The notes beneath the pieces are model-generated. The model searched no databases and was not told the DNA's origin. It saw only the letters and a program-made list of their open reading frames with translations. Below are positions 33,321-50,529 of a stretch of DNA of 64,000 bases, piece after piece (the first letter of the stretch is position 1; the number at the start of each line of letters is the position of its first letter). The stretch is taken from positions 2,479,501 through 2,543,500 of the forward strand of contig JAXDDX010000038.1 in the NCBI GenBank assembly GCA_034670405.1, given 5' to 3'. The stretch is from Hoplostethus atlanticus. Taxonomy: Eukaryota; Chordata; Actinopteri; Trachichthyiformes; Trachichthyidae. A program made the translations under genes and the position numbers.

Positions 33321-34495
33321 CATTTACTTTTGTCTATTTAGTCTGCATACCACTACCAAAAGCATTACTCAGGGCTTACCTGGGCCCAGTTACTGAACAC
33401 CTGTCCATTCCCTCCATAGGTGACAAGCTCCTGTGGAAACTGAAGGATGAAGATAAGGAAGCTGTCATAGAGACACATTATATAGAAGACTTCCCTTTGG
33501 GATTTAGGAAGCTTTGCTGAGTTAATACAAGCTGTGGTAGATGCTTACCTGGGCCACTGCTGGATCCAGGTTGTTCATGATCATGAGCATGATAGAGGCT
33601 GCTTGACGTGTGCGACATGGATACTGATCTATTGGGTAAGCTCTGAGGAAACAAAGTAACGCCTATTACCACCGAGAAACAGAGCAACTAGACAATACCA
33701 CCTTTGGAGTAAATGCAAAGACAGACTTGCATGTAGGGTGTGTGGAAAGGATCATCAAGTTGTCTCACCTCATGTGTATGGTGGGGCAGAAGCGGTACAT
33801 GTAGATGTGCCCGTACTGCCGCAGCTCTTGGGCAAATTCAGCTGCCAGTGTTGCATGATGGGAAGGGGGGAAATAACGCAAGGCATTCCTCAAGGCCAAC
33901 TAGAAGGTAGAGACAGTTGGGTTAGAGAACATGGTGCAGCAGTTTTTAGAAAATGCAAATGCAATGCACGAATGGAATTTTTACTTTTTTTCCAACCCAA
34001 CTGGTGGAGCGCTCCCCTTATCTCTTATAATTATTGACTGTGGCCTTTGCTCTGAGTTTAGACAAACAGAACCTGAGAGAATAATCAGTTTTGTGACAGC
34101 ACATGAGCCAAGACAGATGACATAATGTCAACCGTGCTTCCACATGTGGCTGAATCCTGGGAGAACCATTTTCTGACATTCCATTGTTATAACCTCTTTT
34201 TGCTAAACCACTCTGTCATATTTCATGACAACGTTGTGTATTTTAAGTAAGACATTGAGATGCTGCGGTCTATACAAGGGTACAATCTTCATACTGTACC
34301 TACGCCCTTACAGATTTACAGATCTGTGAGTGAAAAAGGTAATGACACATTTTTATTGTGTATACTCACCCGCTCTTCTTCTGCCGTGAGGTTGGGGGTC
34401 CGGACGGGTGCGTGTGGCACACAGGGGTCTCTTCCCCGGTTAGGGGGCAAAGGGTCGAGGGGTAAACCACTGCATAGCTCCTTTAAACTCGACAT
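29263..34495 (-). CDS. uroc1: Urocanate hydratase (urocanase)
   Basis: Second enzyme of histidine breakdown: converts urocanate to imidazolonepropionate with a tightly bound NAD+, in liver cytosol in vertebrates. Nineteen exons on -: 34370-34495, 33769-33899, 33549-33642, 33380-33430, 33153-33281, 32970-33031, 32762-32828, 32493-32636, 32297-32385, 32047-32109, 31738-31917, 31539-31636, 31357-31429, 30970-31159, 30758-30856, 30528-30627, 30249-30330, 29580-29679 and 29263-29403. The sum is 2019 nt (672 aa; human is about 676), in frame throughout. Hallmarks are YGGNGQVFSNW, MTDEQTLVMYSGHPMG, YGQMTAGSYCYIGPQGIVHG, the NAD-binding glycine stretch GLGGMSGAQAKA and SRDHHDVSGTDSPFRET near the C-terminus. 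The intron after REAGKHNM has no GT at the homologous site; it appears to begin GCCAGT. Start MSSLKELCSGLPLDPLPPNR fits the family N-terminus. Confidence 0.95.
29867..30240 (-). repeat. SINE-like repeat with internal minisatellite
   Basis: On - the right end reads AAGTCGCTTTGGATAAAAGC, then GTCTGCTAAATGACTG and (TAATG)n. This is the same tail as in the 13.3 kb tRNA-type SINE, but the head differs. The first part matches the copy at 42.57-42.77 kb over about 180 nt. Near 30065-30185 about four diverged copies of a roughly 27-nt unit containing AAATAAACAAGAGCTAAGAC are in tandem. It lies in the last third of uroc1, only a few bases from the donor at 30248. Confidence 0.65.
33288..33315. repeat. 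(CA)n microsatellite in uroc1 intron
   Basis: About fourteen CA units, starting a few bases above the acceptor of the exon that ends at 33281. Confidence 0.9.
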
Positions 34496-35113
34496 CTTGT
34501 TGAGTATGTGCTGTCAACACACTTGGATAGAGACAAAGATCACAGTGGAGATGGGCAGGCAGCTCCTCACTGCAGATGACCACAGAGCTAAGACTGCGCA
34601 GCAACTGTGTGTGGAGGTTTGGGGTGGATGTTTGATAGGGATTACTCATGTCCTTGTTGCCCCATTGGCTCTTTGGCCTTCTTTGCCCTTCGCTCCACCA
34701 ATGGTAAAATCACAAATGGAAAAGGGTGTTTGGTAATTATTGACCCCTGAGAGAGCTTGATATGGCACACAGCTCGGTGGACAAACACCGCCACGAACCT
34801 CTGACCCCTGATGCTTAGACATGGGACTCTGTTAAACAAAAACGCATTTCAGAACCTTTGGACACGTCAACATTTCTATTCACTGCATAACCACATACAA
34901 GATCTGAAACTGGAACCAGATTAAAACTGATGGGACAAGATGGTCCGAGTTTCATATGAAACTACTCATGTGTGGTCAAGTTTCCTTCCTGTAGTGGTGG
35001 TCACATGAGTTATGGTCAGCACAGTATAAGGTCATTATTGCAAGGTTAGGTCTTCCAGATAAAATGGGTTTATAACAATAATGCCTCGTACGAATTGAAC
35101 AGGTATAACACAA
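34496..35113. other. uroc1 promoter side and chchd4 downstream spacer
   Basis: Nothing recognised beyond the short spacer between two genes on the same strand. No TATA box could be assigned. Confidence 0.3.
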
Positions 35114-35119
35114 TTTATT
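35114..35119 (-). terminator. Poly(A) signal of chchd4
   Basis: AATAAA on - within TATAATAAATTG, about 665 nt below the stop, giving a 3' UTR of about 0.7 kb. Confidence 0.5.
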
Positions 35120-35784
35120 ATAAAATCTTCAATTTACTTGATTCAGATGATTTGATCAATCTTATTTTGCACACTAATGCACATTTCAAACACAACAACA
35201 TACCACTGAACAATGGAAACAAGCTACGATAAGGTAAAAGTCCTACGTCTCAGTCATCAATTAGCAGGAGAAAAGAAGTCCAATAGTGCAGATGGCAACT
35301 GTGGGAACAAACGATTGAGGATTGCTCAGTGGAAACTTTTGGTATATTCTCAGTCCTTCACAGGACACAGATAACCAAAGAAATGTGGTAACAGAAATGA
35401 AACATAGTAGGATTTCAAAGCATAAAAACATGAACTTCACTGTACTCTTACCGTTACGGAGCTTGTTATGGTAAGAGGAGGCAGAGGTAACTAGGATTGA
35501 TCACAATGAGACAACAGGAAACATATGCTACACCTCAGTATGTGTACTCAGCTTGGTCCCCTCAGCTCTTGACCTGATGCAACATCTGGGTTACCCACTA
35601 CCCACAGCTGGAACAGTCCACAAGGCAGGACTGAACAGCCTGTATTCTGTACACTGAAGACAGTGTTTAGATTTTGATTCATCACATGAAATAGTTAAAA
35701 AAAATGATCACTCCAACTTATCCATAAATACAATGTTACTAGCAATCGAGTCTTGTGTCATTAAAAGGGCGATGAGGGTTATTA

Positions 35785-37464
35785 TTAGCTTTCCCCTTTG
35801 CTCACTGAGGGGGGTGGTGTGGGGTCGGCAGGGGCTGATGGAGGGGTGCCATTAGAGTCTTGCACAGGGGCAGAGTCTTGTGTGAGCTGGTCGGTTTCAG
35901 GAGATCTTTCTTGTGTCTCCTTCTCATCCTCCTGTGGGTAGAGCTCAGGGTAACGCTGCATACACTCCTGCATGGCCCTGAACTGCTCCAGGCATTCAGA
36001 GCCCTTCACCTCTTCCTTACTGTAGTGAAAGCAGGAGAAGGCATCCTTGAATTCAGCTCCACAGGGGCCACTGGCCATCCCACCAAGGCAGGGGCAGTTC
36101 CAGTTGATCTCACCACTGGGAAGAATCAGGCCTAGGAGAAAGGAGGTTGAGGTTAGGGGCGTTCCCTCTGTCAATTTCAGAAAACTTCAAAGGCTGACAG
36201 GCTGTTGGGATAAAGGGTTACATGTGATGACAACCACATCTTCCCTCAGTCCTCCACTCTAGAATGACTGAGATTACATGAATTTCATTAGTGACGTGAT
36301 TCACTACTGAAACAAAGCAGATGTTTTAGCATGGACAGTAGCTGTGTTGTATGTTCTTGGAACTGCAGTCAAGGTCAAAAGGTACAGAGTCCTGAATCGT
36401 ACCAAAGCAGGAATTTGACTGTGGAAATTTCTCCCATATGCTTGTATACACACACAAAACAACCAGATATATTTTAACTTTAATTATTTTTCCTTGCAAG
36501 ACTTCAGCGGAGCCATACTTTGACCTGAAGAAAGACAAAAATTACTGTGCACAACAGCAAGTTCCTGTTCCTACTTGGGCTGCTCCTCACCTCGCTCTTC
36601 ATAAGGGTCATCGGGATCCTCCTGCACCAGCTCAGCACTGCTGGGTGCTGCATGATCCTCTTTGGTGACAAAGATAATTCGGTCCTTACCTGATGTGTAA
36701 AATGTGGAAGAAGGATGTTAACCGAATAACAGTGATAAGTTCACTACAGCAGAACCTCATCCAAACCACAGGCCTGCTAAATGACCTGTACTGCAGAACA
36801 TAATGTCCTGACATAATGAAAAAGATATGCAACTGTGTTTGTGCAATTCTATAACTGTTTCTGGAGCTTATCTGAGTGCATGCTTTGGCCCAACATGTTG
36901 AAGTAACATTGCAGACATCCTAAGAATCTCATACCTAAAGCATGGGACTAAACGAAAGAAGGGGCAAGTTTGCGTAATGTTTGCTTATAGAGAAATTACT
37001 CCTCAAAGCATAATTAACATCTCATTCCTAGGATCCTGGACTGGTGAGTCTAGACATGTGAATTCACTATCAAAACCAAGAGAGACAAGAGTCTTTGGGA
37101 TGTCGACATGAGGCAAATCCTTGAGTTACTTTGGTCACAATGAGACATCAATACAGTGACACTTTATTTTATACGAATATGGACACCTTTACATATGAGC
37201 AACTGATGAACACAACATAATATATGTTTTGGGTGTAGAAGGTCAAACATTCTGGCGTGCGCCCACAGGTAAGACTCCCACTCATTGTTAATGGAGCAGG
37301 TCCAGGTTTTGACAGTCTTGATTCTCTGGCTCTTAGCTCTTAGCAAAATAGTTGTTAATTCACGTAAACTATTCCATTAAAAGTTAACCTAGGAAACTTC
37401 GGGGCTAGCTTGCGAGGTAGCTCGCTAGCACAGCATAGTTACCTTCCTCCCTGACCGAGGACAT
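35785..37464 (-). CDS. chchd4: Mitochondrial import oxidoreductase CHCHD4 (Mia40)
   Basis: CHCHD4 acts in the mitochondrial intermembrane space, where it oxidises and traps incoming small cysteine-motif proteins. Exons on - are 37443-37464 (MSSVREEG), 36591-36689 ([20 protein letters not shown]...) and 35785-36131: 468 nt, 155 aa, against about 142 in human. The redox-active CPC motif is at residues 53-55 (NWNCPC), the same position as in human. The twin CX9C motifs follow: [11 protein letters not shown] and [11 protein letters not shown]. The tail after [10 protein letters not shown] is a disordered acidic, Pro-, Ser- and Thr-rich stretch longer than the mammalian one. No N-terminal presequence is expected or seen. 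Teleosts can carry two copies (a and b); I cannot tell which this is. Confidence 0.95.
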
Positions 37465-37656
37465 TTCTTCACGTTGTGATAGTTTAATCTCCACCCTTTG
37501 ATTCACCGCGATCGATGGGAAACCACAAAGGATATCACGCCTCACCAAGGACACCACAATGCCTGAAAATGTTAGATTAAACCAGCTAAATCTTGTTCCA
37601 CAACCACCCTTGTTAGATTCATTCAATCCACGTTGGGTAAGGTTAAGCGTGCTTAG

Positions 37657-37664
37657 TGACGTCA
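37657..37664. promoter_or_regulatory. Consensus CRE (TGACGTCA) in chchd4 promoter
   Basis: The perfect palindromic CREB/ATF site sits about 193 nt upstream of the chchd4 start codon, inside a short stretch with several CpGs. Position and perfect match suggest a real promoter element. The function is inferred. Confidence 0.55.
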
Positions 37665-37769
37665 TCGCGTACGATGGGACCATTAGCGGCCCTTCTCAGT
37701 TCCTGACTACAGGTGTCAGTGAAGAGAGGATTTTGGTCTCATACTAGGGGAAATCTAATACTCTCATCA

Positions 37770-38050
37770 GATGGACTCTAATACCCGATATTAGAGTACA
37801 TTTGCTGAACTTAAAGTTTCAGCCTTTTATCTGTGCAGAACAAATACAATTTTGCATTTGCCTTGTCCAGGAACAAATCTCAACCGTGAACTACCCATTA
37901 ATTGACTGAGTAGACATGAAATACAAATGAAATCAAAACAAAGTGTTCATTTCAGATTAGTAATGAGATTGTAGTGCAGTTACCTTTCCCAAGAAATATT
38001 CCATGTATAAAATTACACATTGTGCAATAGTGAAATGATTGGGCCTTTTT
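37770..38050. other. Spacer between chchd4 promoter and sec61a1 3' end
   Basis: AT-rich with no gene features seen. Confidence 0.4.
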
Positions 38051-39161
38051 TTCCAAAATGAGGTTTTATTGAGAATGTTTTTTGTTCAGAATTGCATTTA
38101 TTTGTACATATTCAAAAGACATTATCTTACACTTTAGATGAATTCAAAGTGATTCAATGCATGGCCTATATACAGAAAACCAGAAATTATGGGGTGTGAA
38201 AAAGTGATCAATGCAATTATGCTTAAAGCACACAATTAAAAAAAAAAAAAAAAAAAAAAAGAATCTCACTCAATTTTACAAGGTGGGTAACAAAAACAAA
38301 TGTGGCATGTTAGTTAATACTGCCACTTCTTGGGAATGCCATACATTTATTTCAACGATGAGGGCCCTGGTTTTCAGTGGTTCACTGGAGGACTGTTACA
38401 CTGTACACATTCACAAAATAAAATAAACAATTTCTTTTGACAGGTGGACCTTAGTGTGAGCCCTGTGTCCTCCACTTACAGACCCTGTTCAAATAATAGT
38501 ACTAAAACAGAATCACAATTCATGAAAATATACATGACTCAATTTCTGACAGTTCAGTTCTGGTCCACACCTTTCCTTGATACGCAGGTTAGGAGATCCA
38601 AAAAGATAAAGTTACAGTAAGGGTATGAACTAGGATTACTTAACACCAAGCAAGGTTGATTATAGTTCACCAGCAGAGGATCAAATGCTCTTATGCACAC
38701 AGCAGGAGGCGGACTGCCCTCGTCCAAGTCTAGTATGCCTGCATACTGAAGAGCCCTCTTGTCGGTCTGAAAAAAGACGAAGCTCCCTCCTCATCTCAGA
38801 TGCTTGCTGTTAACCTCATCATTTCATACACAAATGAAGTTCTTGAGTGAATCTTCGGGAGCTTAATCGATCTAAAGTCAGTTAGAAAAACTCATGAAGT
38901 ATAAACAGATGTCAGTGTACGTGTTATTTTGAAAGAGCAAGGGGCTGTGAATGTCAAGATGAAGTCCCATCACCTTGCTACATCCTCTTTCAACTGTAAT
39001 TCCTGAAGACGATTTAAGGGGAGATTCCAGGAAACATCCTGAAACTGGAGAGCCAATTATGCAGGTGTTTGCCATAGGTGTAAAATAATAACAAAGGGTG
39101 GTGAGACTGGGTTGGTGCTTGTCCGTGTGTATTAAAAGGTGGTGGGAGAATATTGGCGTTT
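38051..39161 (-). other. sec61a1 3' UTR
   Basis: About 1.1 kb lies between the sec61a1 stop codon and a minus-strand AATAAA at 38065-38070. It contains a long A homopolymer at about 38229-38260 (T on the transcript strand). No other gene is seen. The 3' end is inferred from the signal only. Confidence 0.5.
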
Positions 39162-45099
<5,938 letters not shown>

Positions 45100-45369
45100 G
45101 ATGTCCCAAGTGTCAACCTCTGTGCTCCTTTACTTGACGGATCAGACCAGCTCTGTGCCACTGGGCAGGAAGGAGTAGGGGGAGGAGGAAATGGAGGAGG
45201 AGAAACTTTAGAGACACGTCACCACTACACTCACACACAAGACTATGTGACGTTAACCAGCCTGAGGCATTTCTCATGATTTTTCATTCTTTCTTAAAAT
45301 AGTTTATCTAATTTTTTAATTGTTATAGTAATTACTGAGCTTGCTGATGATAGCTGGGCCAATAATATT
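45100..45369. promoter_or_regulatory. sec61a1 promoter region (inferred)
   Basis: Sequence just upstream of the first coding exon, with a purine-rich GGAGGAGG stretch at 45178-45200. No perfect ER-stress element was found here. The assignment rests on position only. Confidence 0.3.
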
Positions 45370-45393
45370 ACCTACTACTACTACTACTATTAC

Positions 45394-45426
<33 letters not shown>

Positions 45427-45441
45427 TACCACCACCACCAC
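45370..45441. repeat. (CTA)n then (CCA)n microsatellite
   Basis: A compound trinucleotide tract changing from CTA/ACT units to CCA/ACC units. Confidence 0.9.
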
Positions 45442-47640
45442 TCTAGTTTGGTATTTATTACACCTTTTATGTTCTTCATGTTAAACATATGCAGCAATCC
45501 ATACTGTATTTCTTATTGCTGTAAATGTTGATATTAATAATTCATCTGAACCTTTCCTAAATGTGCAACATGTGTTCAGTAGCCACACTTTTAATAAGGT
45601 GTTCCAGCATATGAAACATCTCTGCAATGCTACATTGTCAGCTTCCTTAACAAGTACAATCTTTCCCTTATTTAATGCAGTTTAATACAGTTCAATAAGT
45701 CTTATCTGCTCCTGCTTCATTTTTCACACAGAACTTTCTTTCACGTAAAACAGCTATACATATTCTTGGCTATGAACTCACCCCTACATTGCTATTGTGC
45801 CTATCACAGCAGTTTTTTATACAGTTTACTATTCAACAGTTTATTTCAAATTGAATGATCTGTTCTTTACTAAAATACGGATAAAAGGAAAAGGACTACG
45901 TTGCTGCCGAACTATTTAAATACATTGTTAGCAACTTTATGAAAATCCAAAATTGCAACTGCTTTTTTGTCAGTTTATGTCACGTGTTTATGTTCTACTC
46001 TGACCAGCAGATGACGCTATTCCTCCACTTATGAACATGTGCAGGTCTCCAATACAGGGCAACAATAGTTGACAAAACATCTAGTTGAGGAATGCAGTCC
46101 AGTCCAAATAGTTAGAAAGCGCAGAGCACCTCTCCAGCCAGGTTGACAGTCAATATGACATTAACACAGAGGCAGAGCCGCAGCACACACATACTTATTC
46201 ATGCCCATATCAATAGCATACAATAAATACAAAGACATAAATAATAAACATTCAACCAGAAATGCTCCAAGACCTGGCAGTTCATATGTGGTCAGTTTAA
46301 CAATCAACATTCAAGGAAACAAAAGCAGTGCCTCTTCCACACTGCCCAGCTGTCAATAAGGGATTCTGCAAACTAGCAAACTATCTTGTCAGTCACTCGG
46401 CCTTCCTCCTCTGCAGACCCATCATCTGCTGTCCCCCCTAATCAGCTGTGGAGGCGTGGTTTTGGGACACCAGCTTGATAACCCCAATGCCTCATCTGCT
46501 CCCAACCCATGCTCTCTAACACCAGGTCTCTAGGCCACACAACCTAAATAGCATAAAGGATAGTTTCATAAGATCCTGTGTATTTGAAAATGTTTTAGGA
46601 TTGGAGAATAGATGCAGTGTCCATGGACACTTTGGTTGTACCTGCCAATATACTACTGTTATTTTCCTCCCATGATTCGTGTTGTTTTTCTCACTTATTC
46701 ATTTTAAATGTCCCTGGAAAGTTTAGCATCCTCTGATGCAAGTGATGATCCTCTCACGCACTCATTCCCTAGATCAGATAACCTATCCTCCATCTTAACC
46801 AGGTCACTTATGGCACACAATCCCTCTCTGTTTCCGCTGCATAGATCAAAAGGCTTCCATTCACCTCTAATTACCACTGTTTTGGGCGTGTGTGTGTGTG
46901 TGTGTGTGTGTCACATTGGTAACAGCAACAGAAAGTGGGAGTGGGAGCAGGAAATAAAGGTAAAAGCAGGTGTCAGGGGTTTGTAAAGGGACATTTTGAT
47001 GTTAGAAATGACATGATGATGCTACCTTCACTCCCAAGCCTCATCCTGGATTGTGTACGTGGTTGTGGGGGGGGGGGGGGGTCAGGAAGAAACCGTGTGA
47101 AACCAGTAGGAGTCACAAGACTACCATGAGACTGAGCAGTGTGAGTCACTCTCTGCTCAGCTGTCTTATCCTGCGTCTCCTGTTTTCTTTCTACTGCGTC
47201 TCTGGAATAACTGTAATGGAACAAAGATGGTCAGGCAAGAGAGAGTAACACTCACCATGGCTTGTTTAGATCTCTCTGTCTTTCTGTCACATGTGTCTGA
47301 TTGTCCTATTCTCTTAGTACATGAGTCATATTCTAATCTTAGTTTGTGCTTTTCAACCCATGCTGTTTTCTATTTTTGAAATAATAATAATAATAATAAT
47401 AACAATAATAATAATAATAATAATAATAATGTCAGGGGTCAAGGGTCCTGGTCGGTGTGATTTTAACAGATGTCTTAAAGCTTCCCCATAATTCACTGCA
47501 GTGATCTAGCAGACAGAAGAACATTGTGTCCTCAACCTCTTGCTCCAAGTTACATAAACAGATAGGAAGACTCCATGCTCCTCCCTTCAGCGCCTCCCCT
47601 ACCCAACATTAGAACATTCATGAAGAACAGCTTGTATCTT
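45442..47640. other. Gene-poor stretch
   Basis: No exon is recognised. It contains (GT)n at about 46887-46911, a G homopolymer at about 47067-47082 and (AAT)n at about 47380-47431. Confidence 0.4.
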
Positions 47641-47654
47641 CAGGTGTATGGGGA

Positions 47655-47865
47655 CAACCATGAATAAAAAGATTTTTGTTTTATCCATTTGGCTTTCATT
47701 GTTTTATACCTCATTTTTCTTTTTGTCTTATCTCTCTTATTCTGTCTTATTCATTCTATTGATCTTCGTCATTGTTTATTTTCATTTTTTTTGTAGTTGT
47801 GAAGCGCTTTGTAACCTTGTTTTAAAAAATGCTATATAAATAAAGATTGTTATTATTATTTCACA
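47655..47865 (+). mobile_element. L2-type LINE 3' end
   Basis: A T-rich stretch ends in TGTGAAGCGCTTTGTAACCT and then AAAATGCTATATAAATAAAG and ATT repeats, the well-known 3' tail of fish L2-clade LINEs. The coding part is absent. Confidence 0.7.
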
Positions 47866-49740
47866 TCCAAATAAATAAGATTATGGAGCCAAAACATTAA
47901 TCGGGGGTCATTGTCCATATCTCTCTGGTGCAGCTCACTGTATAGATAAAGAGAGAGTGAAAGGAGGAGGAAGGGGTTAAAGACGAAGCGATATGGGTGT
48001 GGGTATTCTGTGTCAGAGATAAGGGTTTGTAAATACCTTTAAATCCCAGAGTGGAAGGGGAGGGAGGGGTATGCTGTTTGTGCTGTTGTGGTCCTGCTAA
48101 TCTCACTACAACAGCTGTGTTCAATGTATGTCTTATGCAATGTATGCAAAGGTTCCCTGACTTCTCTGCTCTCAGCATAAACACAGCCAGGGCAGGCATA
48201 AAGACAAGATCACCTGGGAGATGTGTAGTCTGGTTATCTTTGTTTTCTTGTTTAACAAATTGATTTGCAATGTGTCAAAAAAAAACAGACACTGTGCTGT
48301 CCTGTCAGACTAATTTTCTGAGCTACTGGTCAGGTCTCCCTTGAAAACAAATATTTATTTATTTTATGTCAGTTGGAGTTACCTGGTTAAATAATAAATA
48401 AATAAATAAGTAGACATTAATTGTTTGATGACAATAACATGAATGCTTCAGACTCAGAATACAGGGCAAATACTAGGTTTATAACAATACGTTTTAAAGA
48501 GAATATGGTTTAAGGCATCACATCACAATCAACAGAAGATAATGTTTATGAAATATTATACAAAACAATGCAGCAAACCGTACTGCACCACAATAAAGCT
48601 ATTGCCACAAAAAAACATAGAATTAACTGGGTTAGTCACAAAAATACTGCTGAAAAATTCCCACATCTTAAAATAAACTGGTCAGTATGTCAGCCTTTGT
48701 CATTGTATGCTGCTGTAGTGTTACAATCAATCAATTAAACAATTAATCACAGAGTGGCACCATATTCCATTGACTGAAGAAAGTATTGTGATTAACAGGC
48801 TACAACACAACCCCACTAGAGTTAACAGTCCATGACTGGAGTGCAGTCAACAGGCTTAATCCAGATTATTTCAGACTACATACACTCATAGCTCCCTCTG
48901 CCTTTCTTGTCCTGTCTGGGTTATTTTAAGCACACATACTCATACACTTCAGTGTTGTTGCTGCAGGGAGAGAGAGTATGCATGCGCCATAATGCAGATT
49001 CAAATATCTTTTAAGCGGTTTTGGCAGTCTGAGAAGTGACTTACAAAAATCCTCTCACTCACTCACTCATAAATTACACAACAATAATATGGATATTATG
49101 GATATTAATGTGGATATTCCCCCTCTCAGTTAGACAGTTGCACCACTTCTAGAATCAGGCCCAAAGGTAGAGAGCTGTCAGTACCACCCACATCACTCTT
49201 CCTTTTCTCTCATTACCTCCCACAACCTCTCTAGGTCTTTGTATGTGTAGGAATGTATCAAATGGTATTTATTTCAGCTTCCTCTCCATTTAAATATCAA
49301 TCAGAATACATACAATACTATATTGTGTTGTTCAATAGACCACAGAGCCTTGTCGGTTGGTGAGTGGAGGAGTACAGCTGTTCTGTAGCCTGGGCTCAGG
49401 TGGATTGGCAGCTAATGAGAGACAAAGCAAAACCACTTGGGAAACAACTGAGTAGTTATATAAGGCCAGTCCTCACGGTACAGCCTGTCCAGAGGCAAAC
49501 TGATAGAGGATTCTACCAACCGAGTAAACATCAAAGGGGTGTGATGAATCTATACATTTTATCAGTAGATACCTGCACTGTGTTTTGCTGCTTTGGCCTG
49601 TCTCTGGTTTTAAAGGCGTTTACCCATGACTCTTGTGACTTATGACCCCATCAGGGAACACAGCACTTATCTCTGACCTTCACTCTTATGCAACTGTACA
49701 ACAACTGCCATTAGGGTCAAGTTAAAGTTCTCTGCACCCT
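47866..49740. other. Gene-poor stretch
   Basis: No gene is recognised. A short TTACCTGGTTAAATAA segment followed by (TAAA)n near 48380-48412 looks like another retroelement tail. Confidence 0.35.
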
Positions 49741-49770
49741 TTCTCTTTATCTCTTTTCTCTGTTCTCTTT

Positions 49771-49987
<217 letters not shown>

Positions 49988-50356
49988 CAATAGGGGTAAA
50001 AGTCTGATAGAGTTATCCTGATATCAAAATGGGCCAATGTCAGTAAGGAGAGGGAAGAGTGTGTTCAAGTTTATGCTATGATAACCTAGATTTTCCTAAT
50101 GATCAATTATGGATTGATTAATTCTCTCCCAGACCTTGTGGCTGCGTGTTAATATCTGATCAATCTGTTGACTAGGGTTCATCTCGGTAGGAGGGTTGTA
50201 TAATAGCCTGCCACATCATACAGTATGTAGATATGACACGTGTTGTGGTCTCAAACAACCCAGTGCTCTTACCTGTATCAGTAACTTCTGCTACTGTTGA
50301 GAACTTCTGAGAATACTGTTATCCATTTATTCTTCATGTGTGTTCAGTGGGTCGTT

Positions 50357-50420
50357 TGCTCGCTCACTCGCTCACTCACTCACTCACTCACTCAGCCACT
50401 CACTCACTCACTCACTCAGC
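50357..50420. repeat. (ACTC)n microsatellite
   Basis: Two blocks of ACTC units separated by AGCC. A (CA)n tract follows at about 50491-50527. Confidence 0.9.
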
Positions 50421-50491
50421 CACTGAATGCCAAAAACCTTTGAACTGTGAAGAATGTCATACCATGTGCTTTTTTACTGTAGGCCTACTTG

Positions 50492-50529
<38 letters not shown>

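Noticed and set aside
34260..34736. A 158-codon + strand open frame, among the longest in the window
   Set aside because: Overlaps the antisense of uroc1 exon 1 and its flank; no domain and no codon bias.
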